From Amaurobius ferox (Eukaryota > Arthropoda > Arachnida > Araneae > Amaurobiidae), in assembly GCA_951213105.1 (NCBI GenBank), contig OX578145.1:7429191-7493190 (forward strand): 64,000 nt of DNA, written 5' to 3'. Below are positions 33,458-46,382 of this stretch, piece after piece. Both the position numbers and the translations under genes were made by a program. The notes under the pieces were generated by a model that saw only the letters and a program-made list of their open reading frames with translations, was not told the DNA's origin and did not search any database. Positions within the stretch are counted from its first letter, which is position 1. Every line of letters begins with the position of its first letter.

Positions 33458-34216
33458 GATCACTTCTCAGTTGGACAATCTTATTATTAGTCTCGATACT
33501 ATTTACCTCCCTTAACCTTTTTAACTCCAATTCCGTTTTAGTCAACCTTTCTGAACAATTCTTGCAACTTTCCAATTTCGACTCCAGAACATTTAAGTCA
33601 GTTTTTAAAGTCTCTGCTTCTGCAAGGGCTTCTCCCAACCTCTTTTGAAGGGGGGCGGGAGTGCTCCTCTCCGGCGTCACGCTGTCTCAACCTGCTCCGG
33701 TATTCCCTCAACTGGATATCATTCTTTCTCAAATCGTCTTTCAGGGATCATCGCCCTGTACCGGGCTTTTAATTTCCCTTTCCATCATGGTCTTCTTTAG
33801 TTGTACTATCTTGGCCCTCATAATTTCAATTTCATCAGATAACTCTGGATATTTACCCCGTAGTAATTCTTCGTTCCTTGCTTTCAAATCCTCAATTTCT
33901 TTTACATACCCCTTCACTGTGTTTTCCTCAGTTTGGCTCTAACCTTAAGGTCCTTAATTTCTGCCTTCCGTTCTTCGATTATCTCCATACTAGAATCGAA
34001 TCCCGAACTAACATAAATATATTCAGCACACATCTTGAAAAATATTTCCAAGAGTGGCCTGAAAAACTGGACTGCCAATAGGCCCTGCAAGGGGCGGGCA
34101 AAATGGGATGCCCTTTTCTCATGGCAAAAGGGTTTTAAAGCCTTAATCAAAGTCTCCGCCTCCTCAATAGGATACCACGAATCACAATTATCGTGAACAA
34201 GCACAATACCTCTCAA
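33458..34216 (-). pseudogene. LINE gag ORF, N-terminal half (copy 2)
   Basis: Starts at the ATG complementary to 34214-34216. The segment LIKALKPFCHEKRASHFARP aligns with the N-terminal part of the copy at 14366-16021, in particular FARPLQ and the following VQFF.PL. It continues as charged coiled-coil sequence with frame breaks near 33910 and 33690 and reaches the TA element at 33457. The C-terminal half lies at 26176-27562. The upstream sequence to about 35270 is a leader without a recognised ORF. Confidence 0.7.
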
Positions 34217-35280
34217 AGGGGGGAAAATACTCGTTAACTCATTTCATCAGAATAGATCATTTTTAATTTAACACCAAGTGTACCAGCCACAATGCAAATT
34301 TAGGTAACAAAATGTAACAGTTACAGTAAATAAACCCTAAATATACAGTATAAACAAAATTATTTAACACTACAATACAAAGGTAATATATAAATAAAAT
34401 ACTATCTACATTCCAAAGTATTAAAGTGTCAGAAGTATTTTCGTCAATGGCAAAGTTTAATCAATATCCGGTAACTCCACTTGTACCCAAACACATCTAC
34501 AGTGGCAGCACTATGACGTCAACTTCTACAGCATCATATAAGAAAATTGCCAAGACTCCAAGAATGCCAATTACAAGAGTACACATTCAATGTAAAGACA
34601 ATACGAAGGACAGATATCCCCAAAAGTCAACAAAGCGGCGAGATAAACAAAACAGAGCAAATCCAGGCATGCAGCAGAATCCTACGTCATCAAAATTCTC
34701 TATTAAAATTGGATTTAATTCTCATATTCCGATCAGGGTCAAATTTACAAAAGACATTACCACAATACTAAAAATACCATTTCGATTTATAATATATTTT
34801 AACACTTATAATTCCTGAGTTATAAAAAAGGCGGCCCCGCAACAAAACATTAATTCAATTATATCTCAAATAATTACGTATATATCAACACTAAAATTGA
34901 ATATTTGTATAAGTCATAATATTATACGTACTATTTATCAAGAACAAAATTTACCTGAAAATACCATAGTAAAGTCGTAATATCAATAATAATTCATCAC
35001 AAAGTCAATACAAAGTCATCAAGTACTGTAGGGAAGATCTCGTTCTGGACGCCAATATGAGTGTCTCGAAACATTCATTCATCAAGACAGTACAATGCAT
35101 GAACCAGTTCAAAAGCATGGCAAACTTCCATACTTTTTAGAGGAGGCATTATCGACATGACGTAACAGTTTTGAAAGAATATTATTTATAAATTAAACCA
35201 TAGACCTTGCAGCTCCAAAAGTTTAATATATTCTAATTCAGTATATAATAAAGCTATATATAATATCACTTTATTTTTAA

Positions 35281-35636
35281 AACGACCATGTTAAGTCCTT
35301 CCGAAAGGTTGCTGGTAGGGGAAAGAGGGTACGGTCCCTGTGGATGCCTCCCCGGATGCGTACGGTCCATGGGAATTGCACTCGGTAGGCTCGGGTTCGA
35401 TTCCCGCCACAGCCAAAACTGCCGCCGTGTTCGCGCGCGGAAATTGCACTCGGTAGGCCCGGGTTCGATTCCCGCCACTGCCAAAACTGCCGCCGTGTTC
35501 AGGCGGAGTACGATCACGTTAAACATGTGGGTCCGTAAGTCCTGAGAGGTTGGTGGTAGGGGAAGGAGGGTACGGTCCCTGTGGATGCCTCCCCCATTGG
35601 GTTCCGGTCTAAATTGGGTGAATAAAAAGAAAAGTT
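35281..35636 (+). repeat. cluster of three rearranged SINE-derived segments
   Basis: A body fragment (AAGTCCTTCCGAAAGGTTG to CTGTGGATGCCTCC) is followed by two partial tRNA-like heads, each with a B-box GGTTCGATTCCC (about 35394 and 35462). Then comes a full body to TTCCGGTCTAAATTGGGTG and ATAAAAAGAAA. The last arrangement matches the first SINE segment of H2 units, so this is probably the right-hand remainder of the H2 unit at 23790 after the LINE insertion. The Gypsy LTR starts at 35671. Confidence 0.7.
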
Positions 35637-35670
35637 ATGAACGAAAAGAAAAATAAATTATAAAAAGAAA

Positions 35671-37964
35671 GTTGTGTTTGAAAGTGATAGAATAAAACCT
35701 GCTGTGTTTAAGAGAGATAAAGGAAGACAATGATTAGTTTAAAGAAAATTAGTTTATTAAATTGTAACTTCAAATTAACAAATACAAAAACACTGCTCAC
35801 AGGCAGGCAACTCAGGAAGAATTAACATTAGAATTTTAGACATTAGAATTTTATCAGCTTAGTTAGAACTAAGGAATTTGCATAAAAACTTTTAAAAAAA
35901 TCTATTTTAAATTCCATCATAAAATTATTAACAAAATATATTAAATTTAAAAGAATTTTAGTATTTACCCAGGCTCTTAAAATTTATGAAGGTTTAGAAA
36001 ATTGCTCTCAGAAAGAAAGCTTAGTTCACATAATAAATTGAAATCATACATTTTTAAAATATTGAGAAATAATCATCTACTGAATTTAAGAAATTAAGAG
36101 TTTAAATAAAACATTAATATTCACCCGGCTGGGTCATCTTAAGAACAACAGGTTGGAGAGGAAAAGTTCTATATGTGGAGTTTCACAGGGATGACAGGAA
36201 TTTTCCTAAACCGGATTTCTTGGGATCAGGAGAAGATTCATTTACAATGGCCTAACATCTACATCTGGAACTCTAGGATCTTCATAAAACAGCCGTCATC
36301 GTCAGACGCTACTTTCACGTAACTCACATAATGAATCTCACCACACATTTTTCCGAGAGTCATCGTAATTTAGCTCGTAGATACGAATAAAACTTTCGTT
36401 AAAAGAGGCAAATGAAAAGAAAAAAAAAAAAAAACATCGCGAGGAATCTGTTTCATAGAAAAGCTCGCGTGGAACAAGAAGTTTCAATGGAAAAATCAAC
36501 GACGCGCTTCTCGCGTAACACACAACTTGGGATTTCAACAAAAACTGAAATCGAAAAATTCCGCGCGCGTATTTATACGTGCGGAAAAAGGGAGAAGTTT
36601 AGACAAACGGCAGCAATTAAAATCCGCTTACCGAAATTAGAATTGTCAAAATAAAACTCAAAACTCCGAGAGCAGACGATCCGTAAAAACGCGAACCAAT
36701 TAAAATAATTCACGAATTCCAAAGAGGCGCGAAAAGTGCATAGGCGGCGTGTCAATCGCGGTAAAAAGGCCGCAAAACCAGGATTCCGAAAATGGCCGCA
36801 ACTGAAATTTTTGAAATGCACTGAACATGGAAATAAGCTGAAACTATTGAACAAACGGAATTTCTAACCAAAATGGGAAAATGAGACATCAAATTAAAGG
36901 GAATTTTAAGGAAAATCAAATAAATAAATAATTTTTATAAATTTACAAATCAAAAGTAATATTAATTTAGGGAATGGAACATTTTTAATTAAGAATATTA
37001 TAAAGAAAATTAATTTAGAATATTATAAAGAAAATTAATTTAGAAGATTAAAAAATATTCTAATTAAAGAATAAATTAAAAAAAACCTATAAATATTATT
37101 TAAATATTATCAAATTGAGAATATTGAGCCAGGGAAAAATAAATAAAAGTAAATTTGAAACACCCAAATTACATAAATTCTAAAGCAACCCAACACATTC
37201 CTTCCACCTATCTCCCAAAAATTTTTCATTTGAAAAATGAAACATTTTTGATAATAAAATAAAATATCTATCAGAAGTTACCAATTAAACATAGCAATAT
37301 TTATCCGAAATTAACTTCTATTTCGGGATAAGCAATTTGTTAACAAATTGTAAACCAAAAAGAAAATGATATAATAAATAAATTTTGCATATCAGATCAC
37401 TAAATTTGTGTAGACAAAAGTAAAGGTAGAGGATTTGACATTGATTCTCATTAGCTATAAATAATAATAATAAAAAAAAAAATTACGAAAACATTGGACC
37501 AGCCAAATAGTGTTCAAAGAATCGAAACATTGAATTTTGAAAAGGTACCTTGAATAACCAATGAGAAACAACTCTCACTTCCACTACAAAATATAAATAC
37601 CAGCTGGAAAGGGAAAAAAATGTGTAAATAGGGTGATCTAAAAAATAAAACAGTGTGCATAAGTTGTATAAAATAAATAAAATTTCAATAGAAGTGTCAA
37701 ATGACAATTGGCACAATAACAATTATTATCAGTAAGCAACAATAATATACTAAAAGCTCAGTAACACAAGTATCTATTCATGTTCATTAAGAATTAAACA
37801 TAACATTATCTGCATTCTGCAGTAATCTAATATGCACTGCCACTTTCATCTTTGCAGTACTCTAATACTTTTAACGACAACATATATATACCTAAAATAT
37901 GTTGTAGATACTCTCTATTGTTGTGAAATGTGTTGTTTCGTCGTTGAAACCGATTATCTCAACA
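35671..37964 (-). repeat. 3' LTR of the minus-strand Gypsy copy
   Basis: On the minus strand it starts TGTTGAG (37964) after a purine-rich tract and ends ...CAAACACAAC (35671). TGTTG and CAACA would be inverted LTR ends; the final A is missing here. It aligns along its length with 55749-57853. The 5' boundary is inferred from the adjacent purine tract; an alternative TGTTGTCG start lies at 37882. Confidence 0.65.
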
Positions 37965-38538
37965 CGACTTCTGTCCGTTGGTCTCTCTCCCCAAATATTT
38001 AGGATGGGGTGACCGAAATCGAACCGAAGCGTAATTACAACAAAGTAACATTGCCCGAGGGGATTTTGCACATGAGTTGCGATCCGTGAAAATCAGCAAA
38101 CAGAATCAGGTGTCATACTTGGATTTGACACGGCAGACTTATTTTATACATAACAAGAATTTATTTAAATTAATATATATATAATACTAAGATATCAATA
38201 TATGTGATCGAAACTTATGTCATGGACCACGTAATCAAATATTTGCAGAAATCTGCATTCTCAATAACAATAAATAAGTAACAATACATATCTATCTATA
38301 AATATAAATAATTCATATAATCCAAATAAATTTTTCCTTAATCATTTATCTAAATCCTGCAGTAATCTTCAGTATCAATAACAATAACAAATCTTCTTTC
38401 AAAATCAACTTTCCTTTAAATCGATTAAATCCAGTTTGCAGCATTTTGCAATGTACCAATAACAAAACACACACACACATATAAATATTATACACTTAAA
38501 AAAATTCATGTTGCGCAACAATAAATAAAAATGTCATT

Positions 38539-40830
38539 CTAGTTTTTCCTTTGTCGTAAATTATATCTCTGTGTTGTTGGAATTATATCATTCTTATGAG
38601 ATGCATATTTTCTGAATTATCAGATTGTGCACAAGAAAAGAACACAGAATCTCTTTCTGGAATTTTTGTTAATCTGTCAATGTGCACCAACTGAACATTT
38701 CGTGTGTCATTTACATGTTGAATTTTAAAGTTCACATTAAATGTTTTTTGTATAACTATTAAAGGACCTTCATTAAGTTTGGAGAATGAATTTCTTACAA
38801 TGTCCTCTTGGAAAAACAGGAAAGTATAAATGTACTAAATCTCCAACTTTTATATCTTTTACAACAGCAGACTTATTTCTGTATATTTCTTGTGTTTTAG
38901 CTGCCTTAAGTAAGTTTTTTTACTATTTCAAAAGATTTTTTTCATACGAATTTCCAAATCCTGACTATAATCGCTAACAGTGGTAAAATTTTGTTCATTT
39001 AAGTTAAAAAGAAGATGCTGTGGCAAAATTAATTCTCTACCATAGAGAAGATTAGCTGGAGACTCACCAGTCGAAGAATGGATTGAAGTTCGGTGGGCCA
39101 ACAAGGCAAAAGATAAATGTCGATCCCAATCCTCTTGTGTTTCAGACACTAAATGACTAAGTGTGTTAATTATCTTACTGTTTAACCGCTCGTAGACTCC
39201 ATCCGATTGCGGGTGATAGCTAGTAGTAGTATGTTTTTCAATACCTAATTTTTCATACAACTTCATGGCAGCATTCGAAATAAAATTAGAACCTTTGTCA
39301 GTGATAACGTGCTTTAGCACACCATGAAGAGGAAAGAAGTTTTCTAAACAATTTAAAATAGTTTCAGATTTAATATTGGGGGATAGCATAAGCTTCTGGC
39401 CAACGAGTTAAATAGTCAGTAATTACAAGTAGGTACTTATTGCCAGAGTAAGTTAGAGGCATTGGGCCAATACAATCCATAGCTATTCTTTCCATAGGGT
39501 AAGTAGAATTTGGAAACCTCTGTAAAGGAGCTTTTTGTTTTTGTTTAAATCCTCTTTTCAGTAAACAATCAGGACAACTCTTAACATAATTTAAAATTTG
39601 AACATACATCCTACGGCCAATAAAAGTGTTGTTGAATTTTCCTCAAAGTCCTTCTAAAACCACCATGTCCTGCAGTGATCGAATCATGACAATAATTTAG
39701 AATTTCAGAGATCAAATTTTGAGCAACTACAATACGCTCTTTTCTTTGATATTTTAATTTAGGTTTTCTATTAGTACAATATAATACATCATCTTTTATG
39801 AAAAACATTAAATTTTTAGGGAATGGGTCAATATTTTTGTCTAAGAATGAGCCAATTCTTATACAATTGGGGTCAGAATTTTGAGAATTACATACTCTTA
39901 AAAGAAAGTTAGTATCAACATCCAGATCTATAGTGTTTACTTTTACGTCATTTACACATCTAGATAATCAGCTGTTAAATTTAGGCGACCAGGTTTATGA
40001 ATAATTTTGTAATTAAACTGGGCTATCCTAGAAGTGGGGTCTTTTAATTTCAAAACATTTGAAAGGGAGGCCTGATCACAATAAACAGTAAAATGTTTTC
40101 CCGAAAGGTATTGCTTAAAATAATGATGCTGCCCAGACAACTCCTAAAGTCTCTTTCTCGACTGTGCTATAGTTTATTTCTGCATCTATTAGTTTTTTGT
40201 TAGCATAAGCAATAGGGTGCAAAAATCCATCCTCTCCTTAACTGCTCCAAGAGCAAAATTTGACGCATCGGTACATACCTAAAAAGGTTTCGAAAAATCA
40301 GGGAGATGTAAAATGGGTTCTTTAAGTAATTCGGATTTTAAGGTTTGATAAGAATTTTCTGCTTCAGGGGTCCAAGAGAATTTAATATTTTGCTTAGTTA
40401 AATTAGTTAAGGGAAGAGCTTTTAAAGAGTAATTTTCAATAAATTTTCTGCAGAAGCCAGTTAATTCTAAAAATTGGCAAATTTGTTTTTTGGATGTGGG
40501 TTTTTGAAAATTTTTAATAGTTTTTAAATTTGAGGGGTCAGGCTGGACAATACTTTCAGAAACTTGAAAACCAAAGTAATTTATTGAAGATTTTAAAAAA
40601 TTGCATTTACTTGGTTTTAAACATAATTTATGTTGAGATAATCTATCAAATACTACCTTTAATTTCATTAAGTGTTCCTCAAAGGTTCTAGATGCAATAA
40701 CAATATGATCTATATAAATAGAAATTTGTAAAGGGGAAAGCTTAGCTAGGACGATGGACATAAGTCTTTGAAAGGAGCTGGGGGCATTTTCCAAACCGAA
40801 AGGGACTCTTTTCCATTCATAGTGGCTAAA
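38539..40830 (-). pseudogene. Gypsy pol (RT 3' part, RNase H, integrase), broken
   Basis: Order on the minus strand: RT from ENAPSSFQRL (40794), with the catalytic box as YIDH where the plus copy has YIDD. RNase H remnants follow (frame breaks near 40279 and 40140). The integrase zinc part has HDSITAGHGGF and CPDCLLK (39743-39550), then the integrase core with MDCIGPMP, VITDKGSNF and ERLNSK (39490-39200). The C-terminal part ends at 38539. Frame breaks after RNase H (near 39950) and after FYWP (near 39608) are shared with the plus copy. The catalytic-site change and extra frameshifts make this copy inactive. Confidence 0.85.
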
Positions 40831-41229
40831 TGAAACTTTTCCTCTCCAACCTGTAATCTTAAGATGACCCGGATGGGTGAATATGTTAAATAAGTTAAAC
40901 TTTTAAATTCTTAGTTTCTGAATATGAATTCTCACTATTATAAATGTATGATTTAAATTTTATTCTTTAAATTTAAAATACTAAAACTTTTTTTGATAGC
41001 AATTTTCTAAACCTTCATAAATTTATAAGAGCCTGGGTAAATTCTAAAATTCTAATGTCTGTCTAAAATTCTAATGTTAATTCTTCCTGAGTTGCCTGCC
41101 TGTGAGCAGAGTTTTTGTTATTTGTTATTGGAATTAATTTGAAGTTACAATTTAATAAACTAATTATTATATCTTCCTTTATCTCTTTTAAACACAGCAG
41201 GTTTTATTCTATCACTTTCAAATACAACA
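40831..41229 (+). repeat. 5' LTR remnant (3'-most ~400 bp)
   Basis: Matches 57455-57853 almost base for base, including TAATCTTAAGATGACCCGGA and AACACAGCAGGTTTTATTC. It has a small duplication (TCTAAAATTCTAATG twice) also seen in the minus copy but not in the 3' LTR. It ends ACAACA. Confidence 0.85.
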
Positions 41230-41252
41230 GAAGTTTTGGTGCCGTGTACCAG
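41230..41252 (+). promoter_or_regulatory. putative primer-binding site
   Basis: GAAGTTTTGGTGCCGTGTAC directly follows the LTR end ACAACA. A TGG-TGCC-type segment just inside the LTR is where a tRNA 3' end pairs in Gypsy/BEL elements. The tRNA is not identified. Confidence 0.45.
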
Positions 41253-41319
41253 TCTAGAAATTGCTCTCATGTTTAATAATATTTATTTGTAGTATTAAGC
41301 TTTCAATTGTATTACAATT

Positions 41320-42721
41320 ATGGATAATGTTAGAGAAAATAACTGTATGTATGTTTCTGTGTTTGGGTCAGACGAAACTGGGGATAGTTCTAAAGAAAAA
41401 CCCTTTGAAACATTATTATACGCGATGCTCCTCTCACTTGGAAAAGAGCCATTTCCTTCTTTTTTTACAAACTCAAATGATGGTAAAGATTGGGATTTAG
41501 TTCCCAGAAGTCAAGTTGCTAGTACCAAGAAAACTTGGTTATCCTTATTGGAAAGAAATTTACCTTCTAAAGTAAACATTGAGGCAACCTCTGATGATGT
41601 AAATTCTATTTATAACAAAAATACTGATTCAAATGTTAATATTAAACAGAATGATTTAATTGAACACTGATTAAAAAATGGATTCTGCTAAATGTAATGT
41701 AATGAGTAATTCTAAAACAGTCTCTTCAGTAGGAGACTTTTTGAATTCAATCCCAGTGTTTTCAGGAGAGGAATCTGGCCTCCCATTGGAGGATTACATA
41801 GATAGGATAAAAATGTTAGCCGATTATGCAAATTGGTCTGAATCAGACAAGGTCTTAGTTTTAAAATTGAAACTGTCAGGCATAGCTGCACGATTTATTA
41901 GAGATAATCCTAAGTTAAAGGAAGAGAAATCTTTCTCTCAAATTCTTAAAGCTTTACGCGACAGATTTTCTTCAATAGAATGTTTACATAGTAACTTGAG
42001 ATCATTTTTGTAAAGTTATTAGAGACCTAATGAACCTGTACGTCAGTTTGCTGCTCGAGTTGAGGCTTCTTCATATAAAACTGTTTTACCTGCCTTACTG
42101 AATGACAAAGTGGCAAACGAGCAAAGAATTGATGTCTTGTGCTCGGTTTTTATTGAAGGTCTAAAGCCTCATTTCAAACGGCTAATCCTACCTCAAAACC
42201 GCAAGAGTTTTGACTCTGCAAAAAGGCATGCTGTGGCAGAGGAAGAGGTGTGGAGCAAGCAACATGGGGATGACCCCCAATACGTAATGAGTCATGGAGA
42301 GACTGAAAATAAGCAGCTTCATGATGAGCTTAAAAGAAATAGAATGGAGGTAGAGAACCTCACTAAAAGGCTTGCTGAGTTGCAAACTCAAATTGACACC
42401 AAACCACAGCTGCCTCAAACTAGATTGAGAAAGGATAGCCGAAGGTGTTTTTCATGTGGTCTATTAGGTCACATAATTGTTGATTGTAAGAAATTTCCTC
42501 AATCACATAGGTTCAAAAGAAATTCTAGGTCTCTGCCTACTCGAATGTATCAACAACCTTTTTATTTTCCGCAACCTACACAAAACTATATCCATATAAT
42601 TTTCCACAGCAAACGCAGGGATTTCAACAACCTACTCAATTTTTTTACCATCAGCCAAATCAAAGCTTTCAGCCCAACATAAATGAAACTAAACCCAAAA
42701 TGAATTACAACACTTTTTATG
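41320..42721 (+). pseudogene. Gypsy gag, broken
   Basis: A first open stretch (41320-41670) opens MDNVRENN and lacks recognised motifs. A second (41678-42013) has SIPVFSGEESGLPLEDYIDR and the capsid-like fold sequence. After a stop and frame change near 42013 it continues at about 42030-42682 with RPNEPVRQFAARVE, a charged coiled-coil segment, and the single zinc knuckle CFSCGLLGHIIVDC (about 42443-42487). This is the usual Gypsy gag order: matrix-like, capsid, nucleocapsid. The RNA-binding knuckle has all four ligands. Gag would form the particle. The frame changes disable it. The region to 42830 is the gag-pol junction with no intact frame. Confidence 0.8.
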
Positions 42722-42888
42722 CACCTAGGGGGTGATAAAAATGACAGCGAAAAACAAAATTTAAACTAAATATGGCTGAAGGGAGTCTTCACTCCAACTT
42801 ACCTTCTGAAGCCCTTGGGGTGTTACCTGTGTGCGAAATTCAAATTTGATTTCATTACAGAATTTGTCTCTACCAGTGATTTCTGGTA

Positions 42889-44469
42889 TCTATCTATATA
42901 TACTAATTGCCAAGTGTCCGTCCGTCTGTCTGTCTGTCACGCCTTTTTTAGGCACTTCCCGAATAGATAGAGACTTGCAATTTGGTACACGGCTCGGTCG
43001 TTCGATAAAACCCCCTGGAAAAATCGAATTTTTCGAAAACGTTCTATAGAGGGGGTGCCCCACACCAAAACGTTCGAAAAGTGAAATGACGGGAAAGCAT
43101 GCTTTGCGATGAGATAGAGACTTCAAATTCGGTATATGGGTAAATCACTCGAAAGGAAGAAAGTGTGCAATTTCAGATTTCCAATATTTTCTGCTTAAGG
43201 GGGGGGGGGTGCAGCACACCAAAACGTTCGAAAAGTGAAATGATAGGAGAGCATGCTTTGCGATGAGGTAGAGACTTCAAATTTGGTGTATGGGTAAATC
43301 GTTCGAAAGGAAGAAAGTGTGCAATTTCAGATTTCCAATATTTTCTACTTAAGGGGGTGCCGCGCACTAAAACGTTCGAAAAGTGAAATGATGAGAAAGA
43401 ATACTTTGCGATGAGGTAGAGACTTCAAATTTGGTGTATGGCTAAATTGTTCGAAAGGAAGAAAGTGTGCAATTTCCGATTTCCAATATTTTCTACTTAA
43501 GGGGGTGTCGCACACCAAAACGTTCGATTTACCGAATAAATGAGAAAATACGCCTTTAAAATTTGATAGAGGCTTAAAATTTTGTATATGGGCTAATAAT
43601 TTGACGAAAACGCCCAAGACGAATACAGTTTTTCAAAAATGTTCGTTTAAGGGGGTGCTCCAGAGTAAAACGTTCGAAAAGTCAATTGATAAAGAAAACC
43701 ATGCTTTGGAATGAGATAGAGATATCAGATTTGGTGTAAGGATAGATAGTTTGAAAGGGCGAAAGTGTACAATTTCAGTTTACCAATATTTTCTACTTTA
43801 GGGGGTGCCGCACACCAAAATGTTCGATTTTCGGAATAAAGGAGAAACGCTCCTTTAAAAACGTGATAGAGGCTTTATATTTGGTATATGGGCGAAACAT
43901 CTCATAGAAATCACAAAAAGAATAGAGTTTTTAAAAAATGTATAATTAAAGGGGTGGGTACTCCACACAAAAGCATTCGAAAGATGAAATGCTAGAAAAG
44001 CATGCTTCACGATGAGATAGAGACTTCAAATTTGGTGTACGGGTAAAAAGTTGGAAAGGAAGAAAGTGTGCAATTTTAGTCTTCCAACATTTGCTATTGT
44101 AGGGGGTGCCGATGTCTCTCTATCTATTCGTTCGAAACGTTCAAAAAGAGAATTGATAAAAAACCATGCTTCGAAATGAGATAGAGATATCAAATTTGGT
44201 GTAAGGGTAGATAGTTTGAAAGGAAGAAAGTGTGAAATTTCAGATTTCCAATATTTGCTATTTTAAGGGGTGCGCACACTAATATGTTCGATTTTCTGAA
44301 TAAATGAGGCACGCTTCCTTTTAAATGTGATAGAGGCTTGATATTTGGTGTATGGGCCAATCATCTGATAAAAAACACAATACAAACACAGGAAGAAGTG
44401 CGAAAATTTAGTTTTCCAATATTTCCTCCTTATTGCGAGACCGTTGATTTTCAACGGGTATACGGCTAG
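42889..44469 (+). mobile_element. H1 Helitron unit 1
   Basis: 5' TC and ACTAATTGCCAAGTGTCCG, a CTGTCTGT run, TTTTTTAGGCACTTCCCGAA, then about nine modules of ~150 bp. Each module starts near CACCAAAACGTTCGA and ends GGGGGTGC. The 3' end is the stem CCGTTGA-TTT-TCAACGG (44441-44457), GTATACGG and CTAG. Confidence 0.85.
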
Positions 44470-46382
44470 TCTTTATATACTAATTGCCAAGTGTCCGTCT
44501 GTCTGTCTGTCTGTCACGCTTTCTTCAGGCACTTCCCGAATAGATAGAGACTTGCAATTTGGAACAAGGCTCGGTCGTTCGATAAAACCCCCTGGAAAAA
44601 TCGAATTTTCCGAAAACGTTCTATAGAAGGGGTGCCCCACACCAAAACGTTCGAAAAGTGAAATGATAAGAAAGCATGCTTTGCGATGAGATAGAGACTT
44701 CAAATTTGGTGTATGGGTAAACCGTTTGAAAGGAAAAAAGTGTACAATTTCAGATTTTGAATATGTTCTACTTAAAGGGGGTGCCGCACACCAAAATGTT
44801 CGATTTACCGAATAAATGAGAAACGGCTACTTTAAAATTTGATAGAGGCTTGAAATTTGGTATATGGGCTAATCATTTGAAGAAAACACCTAAAACAAAT
44901 ATAGTTTTCTAAAATGTTCGTTTAGGGGGTGCTCCACACCAAAACGTTCGAAAAGTGAAATGATGGGAAAGTGTGCTTTGCGATAAGATAGAGACTTCAA
45001 ATTTGGTGTATGGGTAAACCGTTTGAAAGGAAGAAAGTGTACAATTTCAGATTTTGAATATTTTCTACTTAAGGGGGTGCTGCACACCAAAATGTTCGAT
45101 TTACCGAATAAATGAAAAACGGCCACTTTAAAATTTGATAGAAGCTTGAAATTTGGTATATGGGCTAATCATTTGAAGAAAACACCTAAAACAAATATAG
45201 TTTTCTAAAATGTTCGTTTAGGGGGTGCTCCACACCAAAACGTTCGGAAAGTGAAATGATAGAGACTTCAAATTTGATGTATGAGTAAACCGTTTGGCAG
45301 GAAGAAAGTATACAATTTCAGATTTCGAATATTTTCTACTTAAGGGGGTGCCGCACTTCGAATTGTTCGATTTACCGAATACATGAGAAACAACTACATT
45401 AAAATTTGATAGAGGCTTGATATTTGGTATATGGGCGAATAATGCGATAGTAAATCCAATGTAAATGGATTTTTTCAAAAATGCATATTTAAGGTTGTGG
45501 GTACTGTACACAAAAACATTCGAAAGGTGAATTGATAGAAAAATCATGTTTTGCAATGAGATAGAGACTACAAATATGGTGTAGGGGTAAATAGTTGTAA
45601 AGGTAGAAAGTGTGCAATTTCAGTTTTCCAACATTTGCTATTGTAGGGGGTGCCGCTTACTAAAATATGCGATTTGTCGAACAAACTGAAAACGCCTCCT
45701 TTACAATGTCATAGAGGCTTGAAATTTAGCATATGGGCTCATCATTTGAAAAACAAACCCAAGATGAATATGGCTTTTAAAAAATGTTCATTTAAGAGGG
45801 TGCAATACAGAAAAACGTTCAAAAGAGGAAGTGATAGAAAAACATTCTTCGCGATAAGATAGAATCTTCAAATTTTGTGTACGGGGAGATAGTTTGAACG
45901 GAAGAAATTGTGCATTTTCAGATTCCCAATATTTGCTACTTTAGGGTGTGCCGCATACCAATATCTTCGATTTTCCGAATAATGAGACACTTTTCTTTTA
46001 AATGTGATACAGGCTTGATATTTGGTATATAAGCCAATCATCAGATAAAAACTCAAGATGAACAGAATTTTTCAGAAATGTTCATTTATGGTACTGCTCT
46101 ACAGAAAAACATTCGAATGGGGAAATGGTAAATTAGCATGCTTCGGGGTGAGATAAAGACTTTAATTTGGTGTACGGCTAAATAGTTCTAAAGGAAGAAG
46201 TGCGTCATTTAAGTTTTCCAATATTTTCGCTGGGTTTCCAGTTTCTTACTTATTCTTAGGTGTTCTGCACACCAAAATATTCAAGTTGCTGAATTAATGT
46301 GAAATCCGAATTATTCGAAAATTTACATTATTCAGGTGTTCCTTATTGTGAGACCGTTGATATTCAACGGGTATTCTTCTAG
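44470..46382 (+). mobile_element. H1 Helitron unit 2
   Basis: Starts TCTTTATATACTAATTGCC directly after unit 1. It has the same 5' block and ~150-bp modules. The 3' stem CCGTTGA-TAT-TCAACGG is at 46354-46370, then CTAG at 46379-46382. Confidence 0.85.

Larger units (their letters stand above)
24748..35270 (-). mobile_element. gag-only LINE, copy 2, split by a TA-target transposon
   Basis: The 3' end on the minus strand is at about 24748, with CACGGTCTGGGTCGCAC at the terminus. It then has a ~1.35 kb non-coding 3' region similar to that of copy 1 and the gag ORF (26176-27562, resuming 33458-34216). The 5' leader runs to about 35270; that boundary is uncertain and no clear target duplication is found there. 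As in copy 1, no RT or endonuclease is present. Confidence 0.65.
35671..40830 (-). mobile_element. Ty3/Gypsy retrotransposon, minus-strand copy, 5' truncated
   Basis: On the minus strand it runs from the middle of reverse transcriptase (40830) through RNase H, integrase and a non-coding region to a ~2.3 kb LTR (37964-35671). It is the reverse complement of 51258-57853 apart from a Helitron present only in the plus copy. At 40830 it meets the LTR remnant of the plus copy with a few bases of microhomology (AAA). No target duplication pairs with the other copy's end. Confidence 0.85.

Noticed and set aside
36338..36854. Open frames of 67-93 codons within the Gypsy LTR
   Set aside because: They lie wholly in LTR sequence, are not conserved in frame between the two LTR copies, and have no domain.
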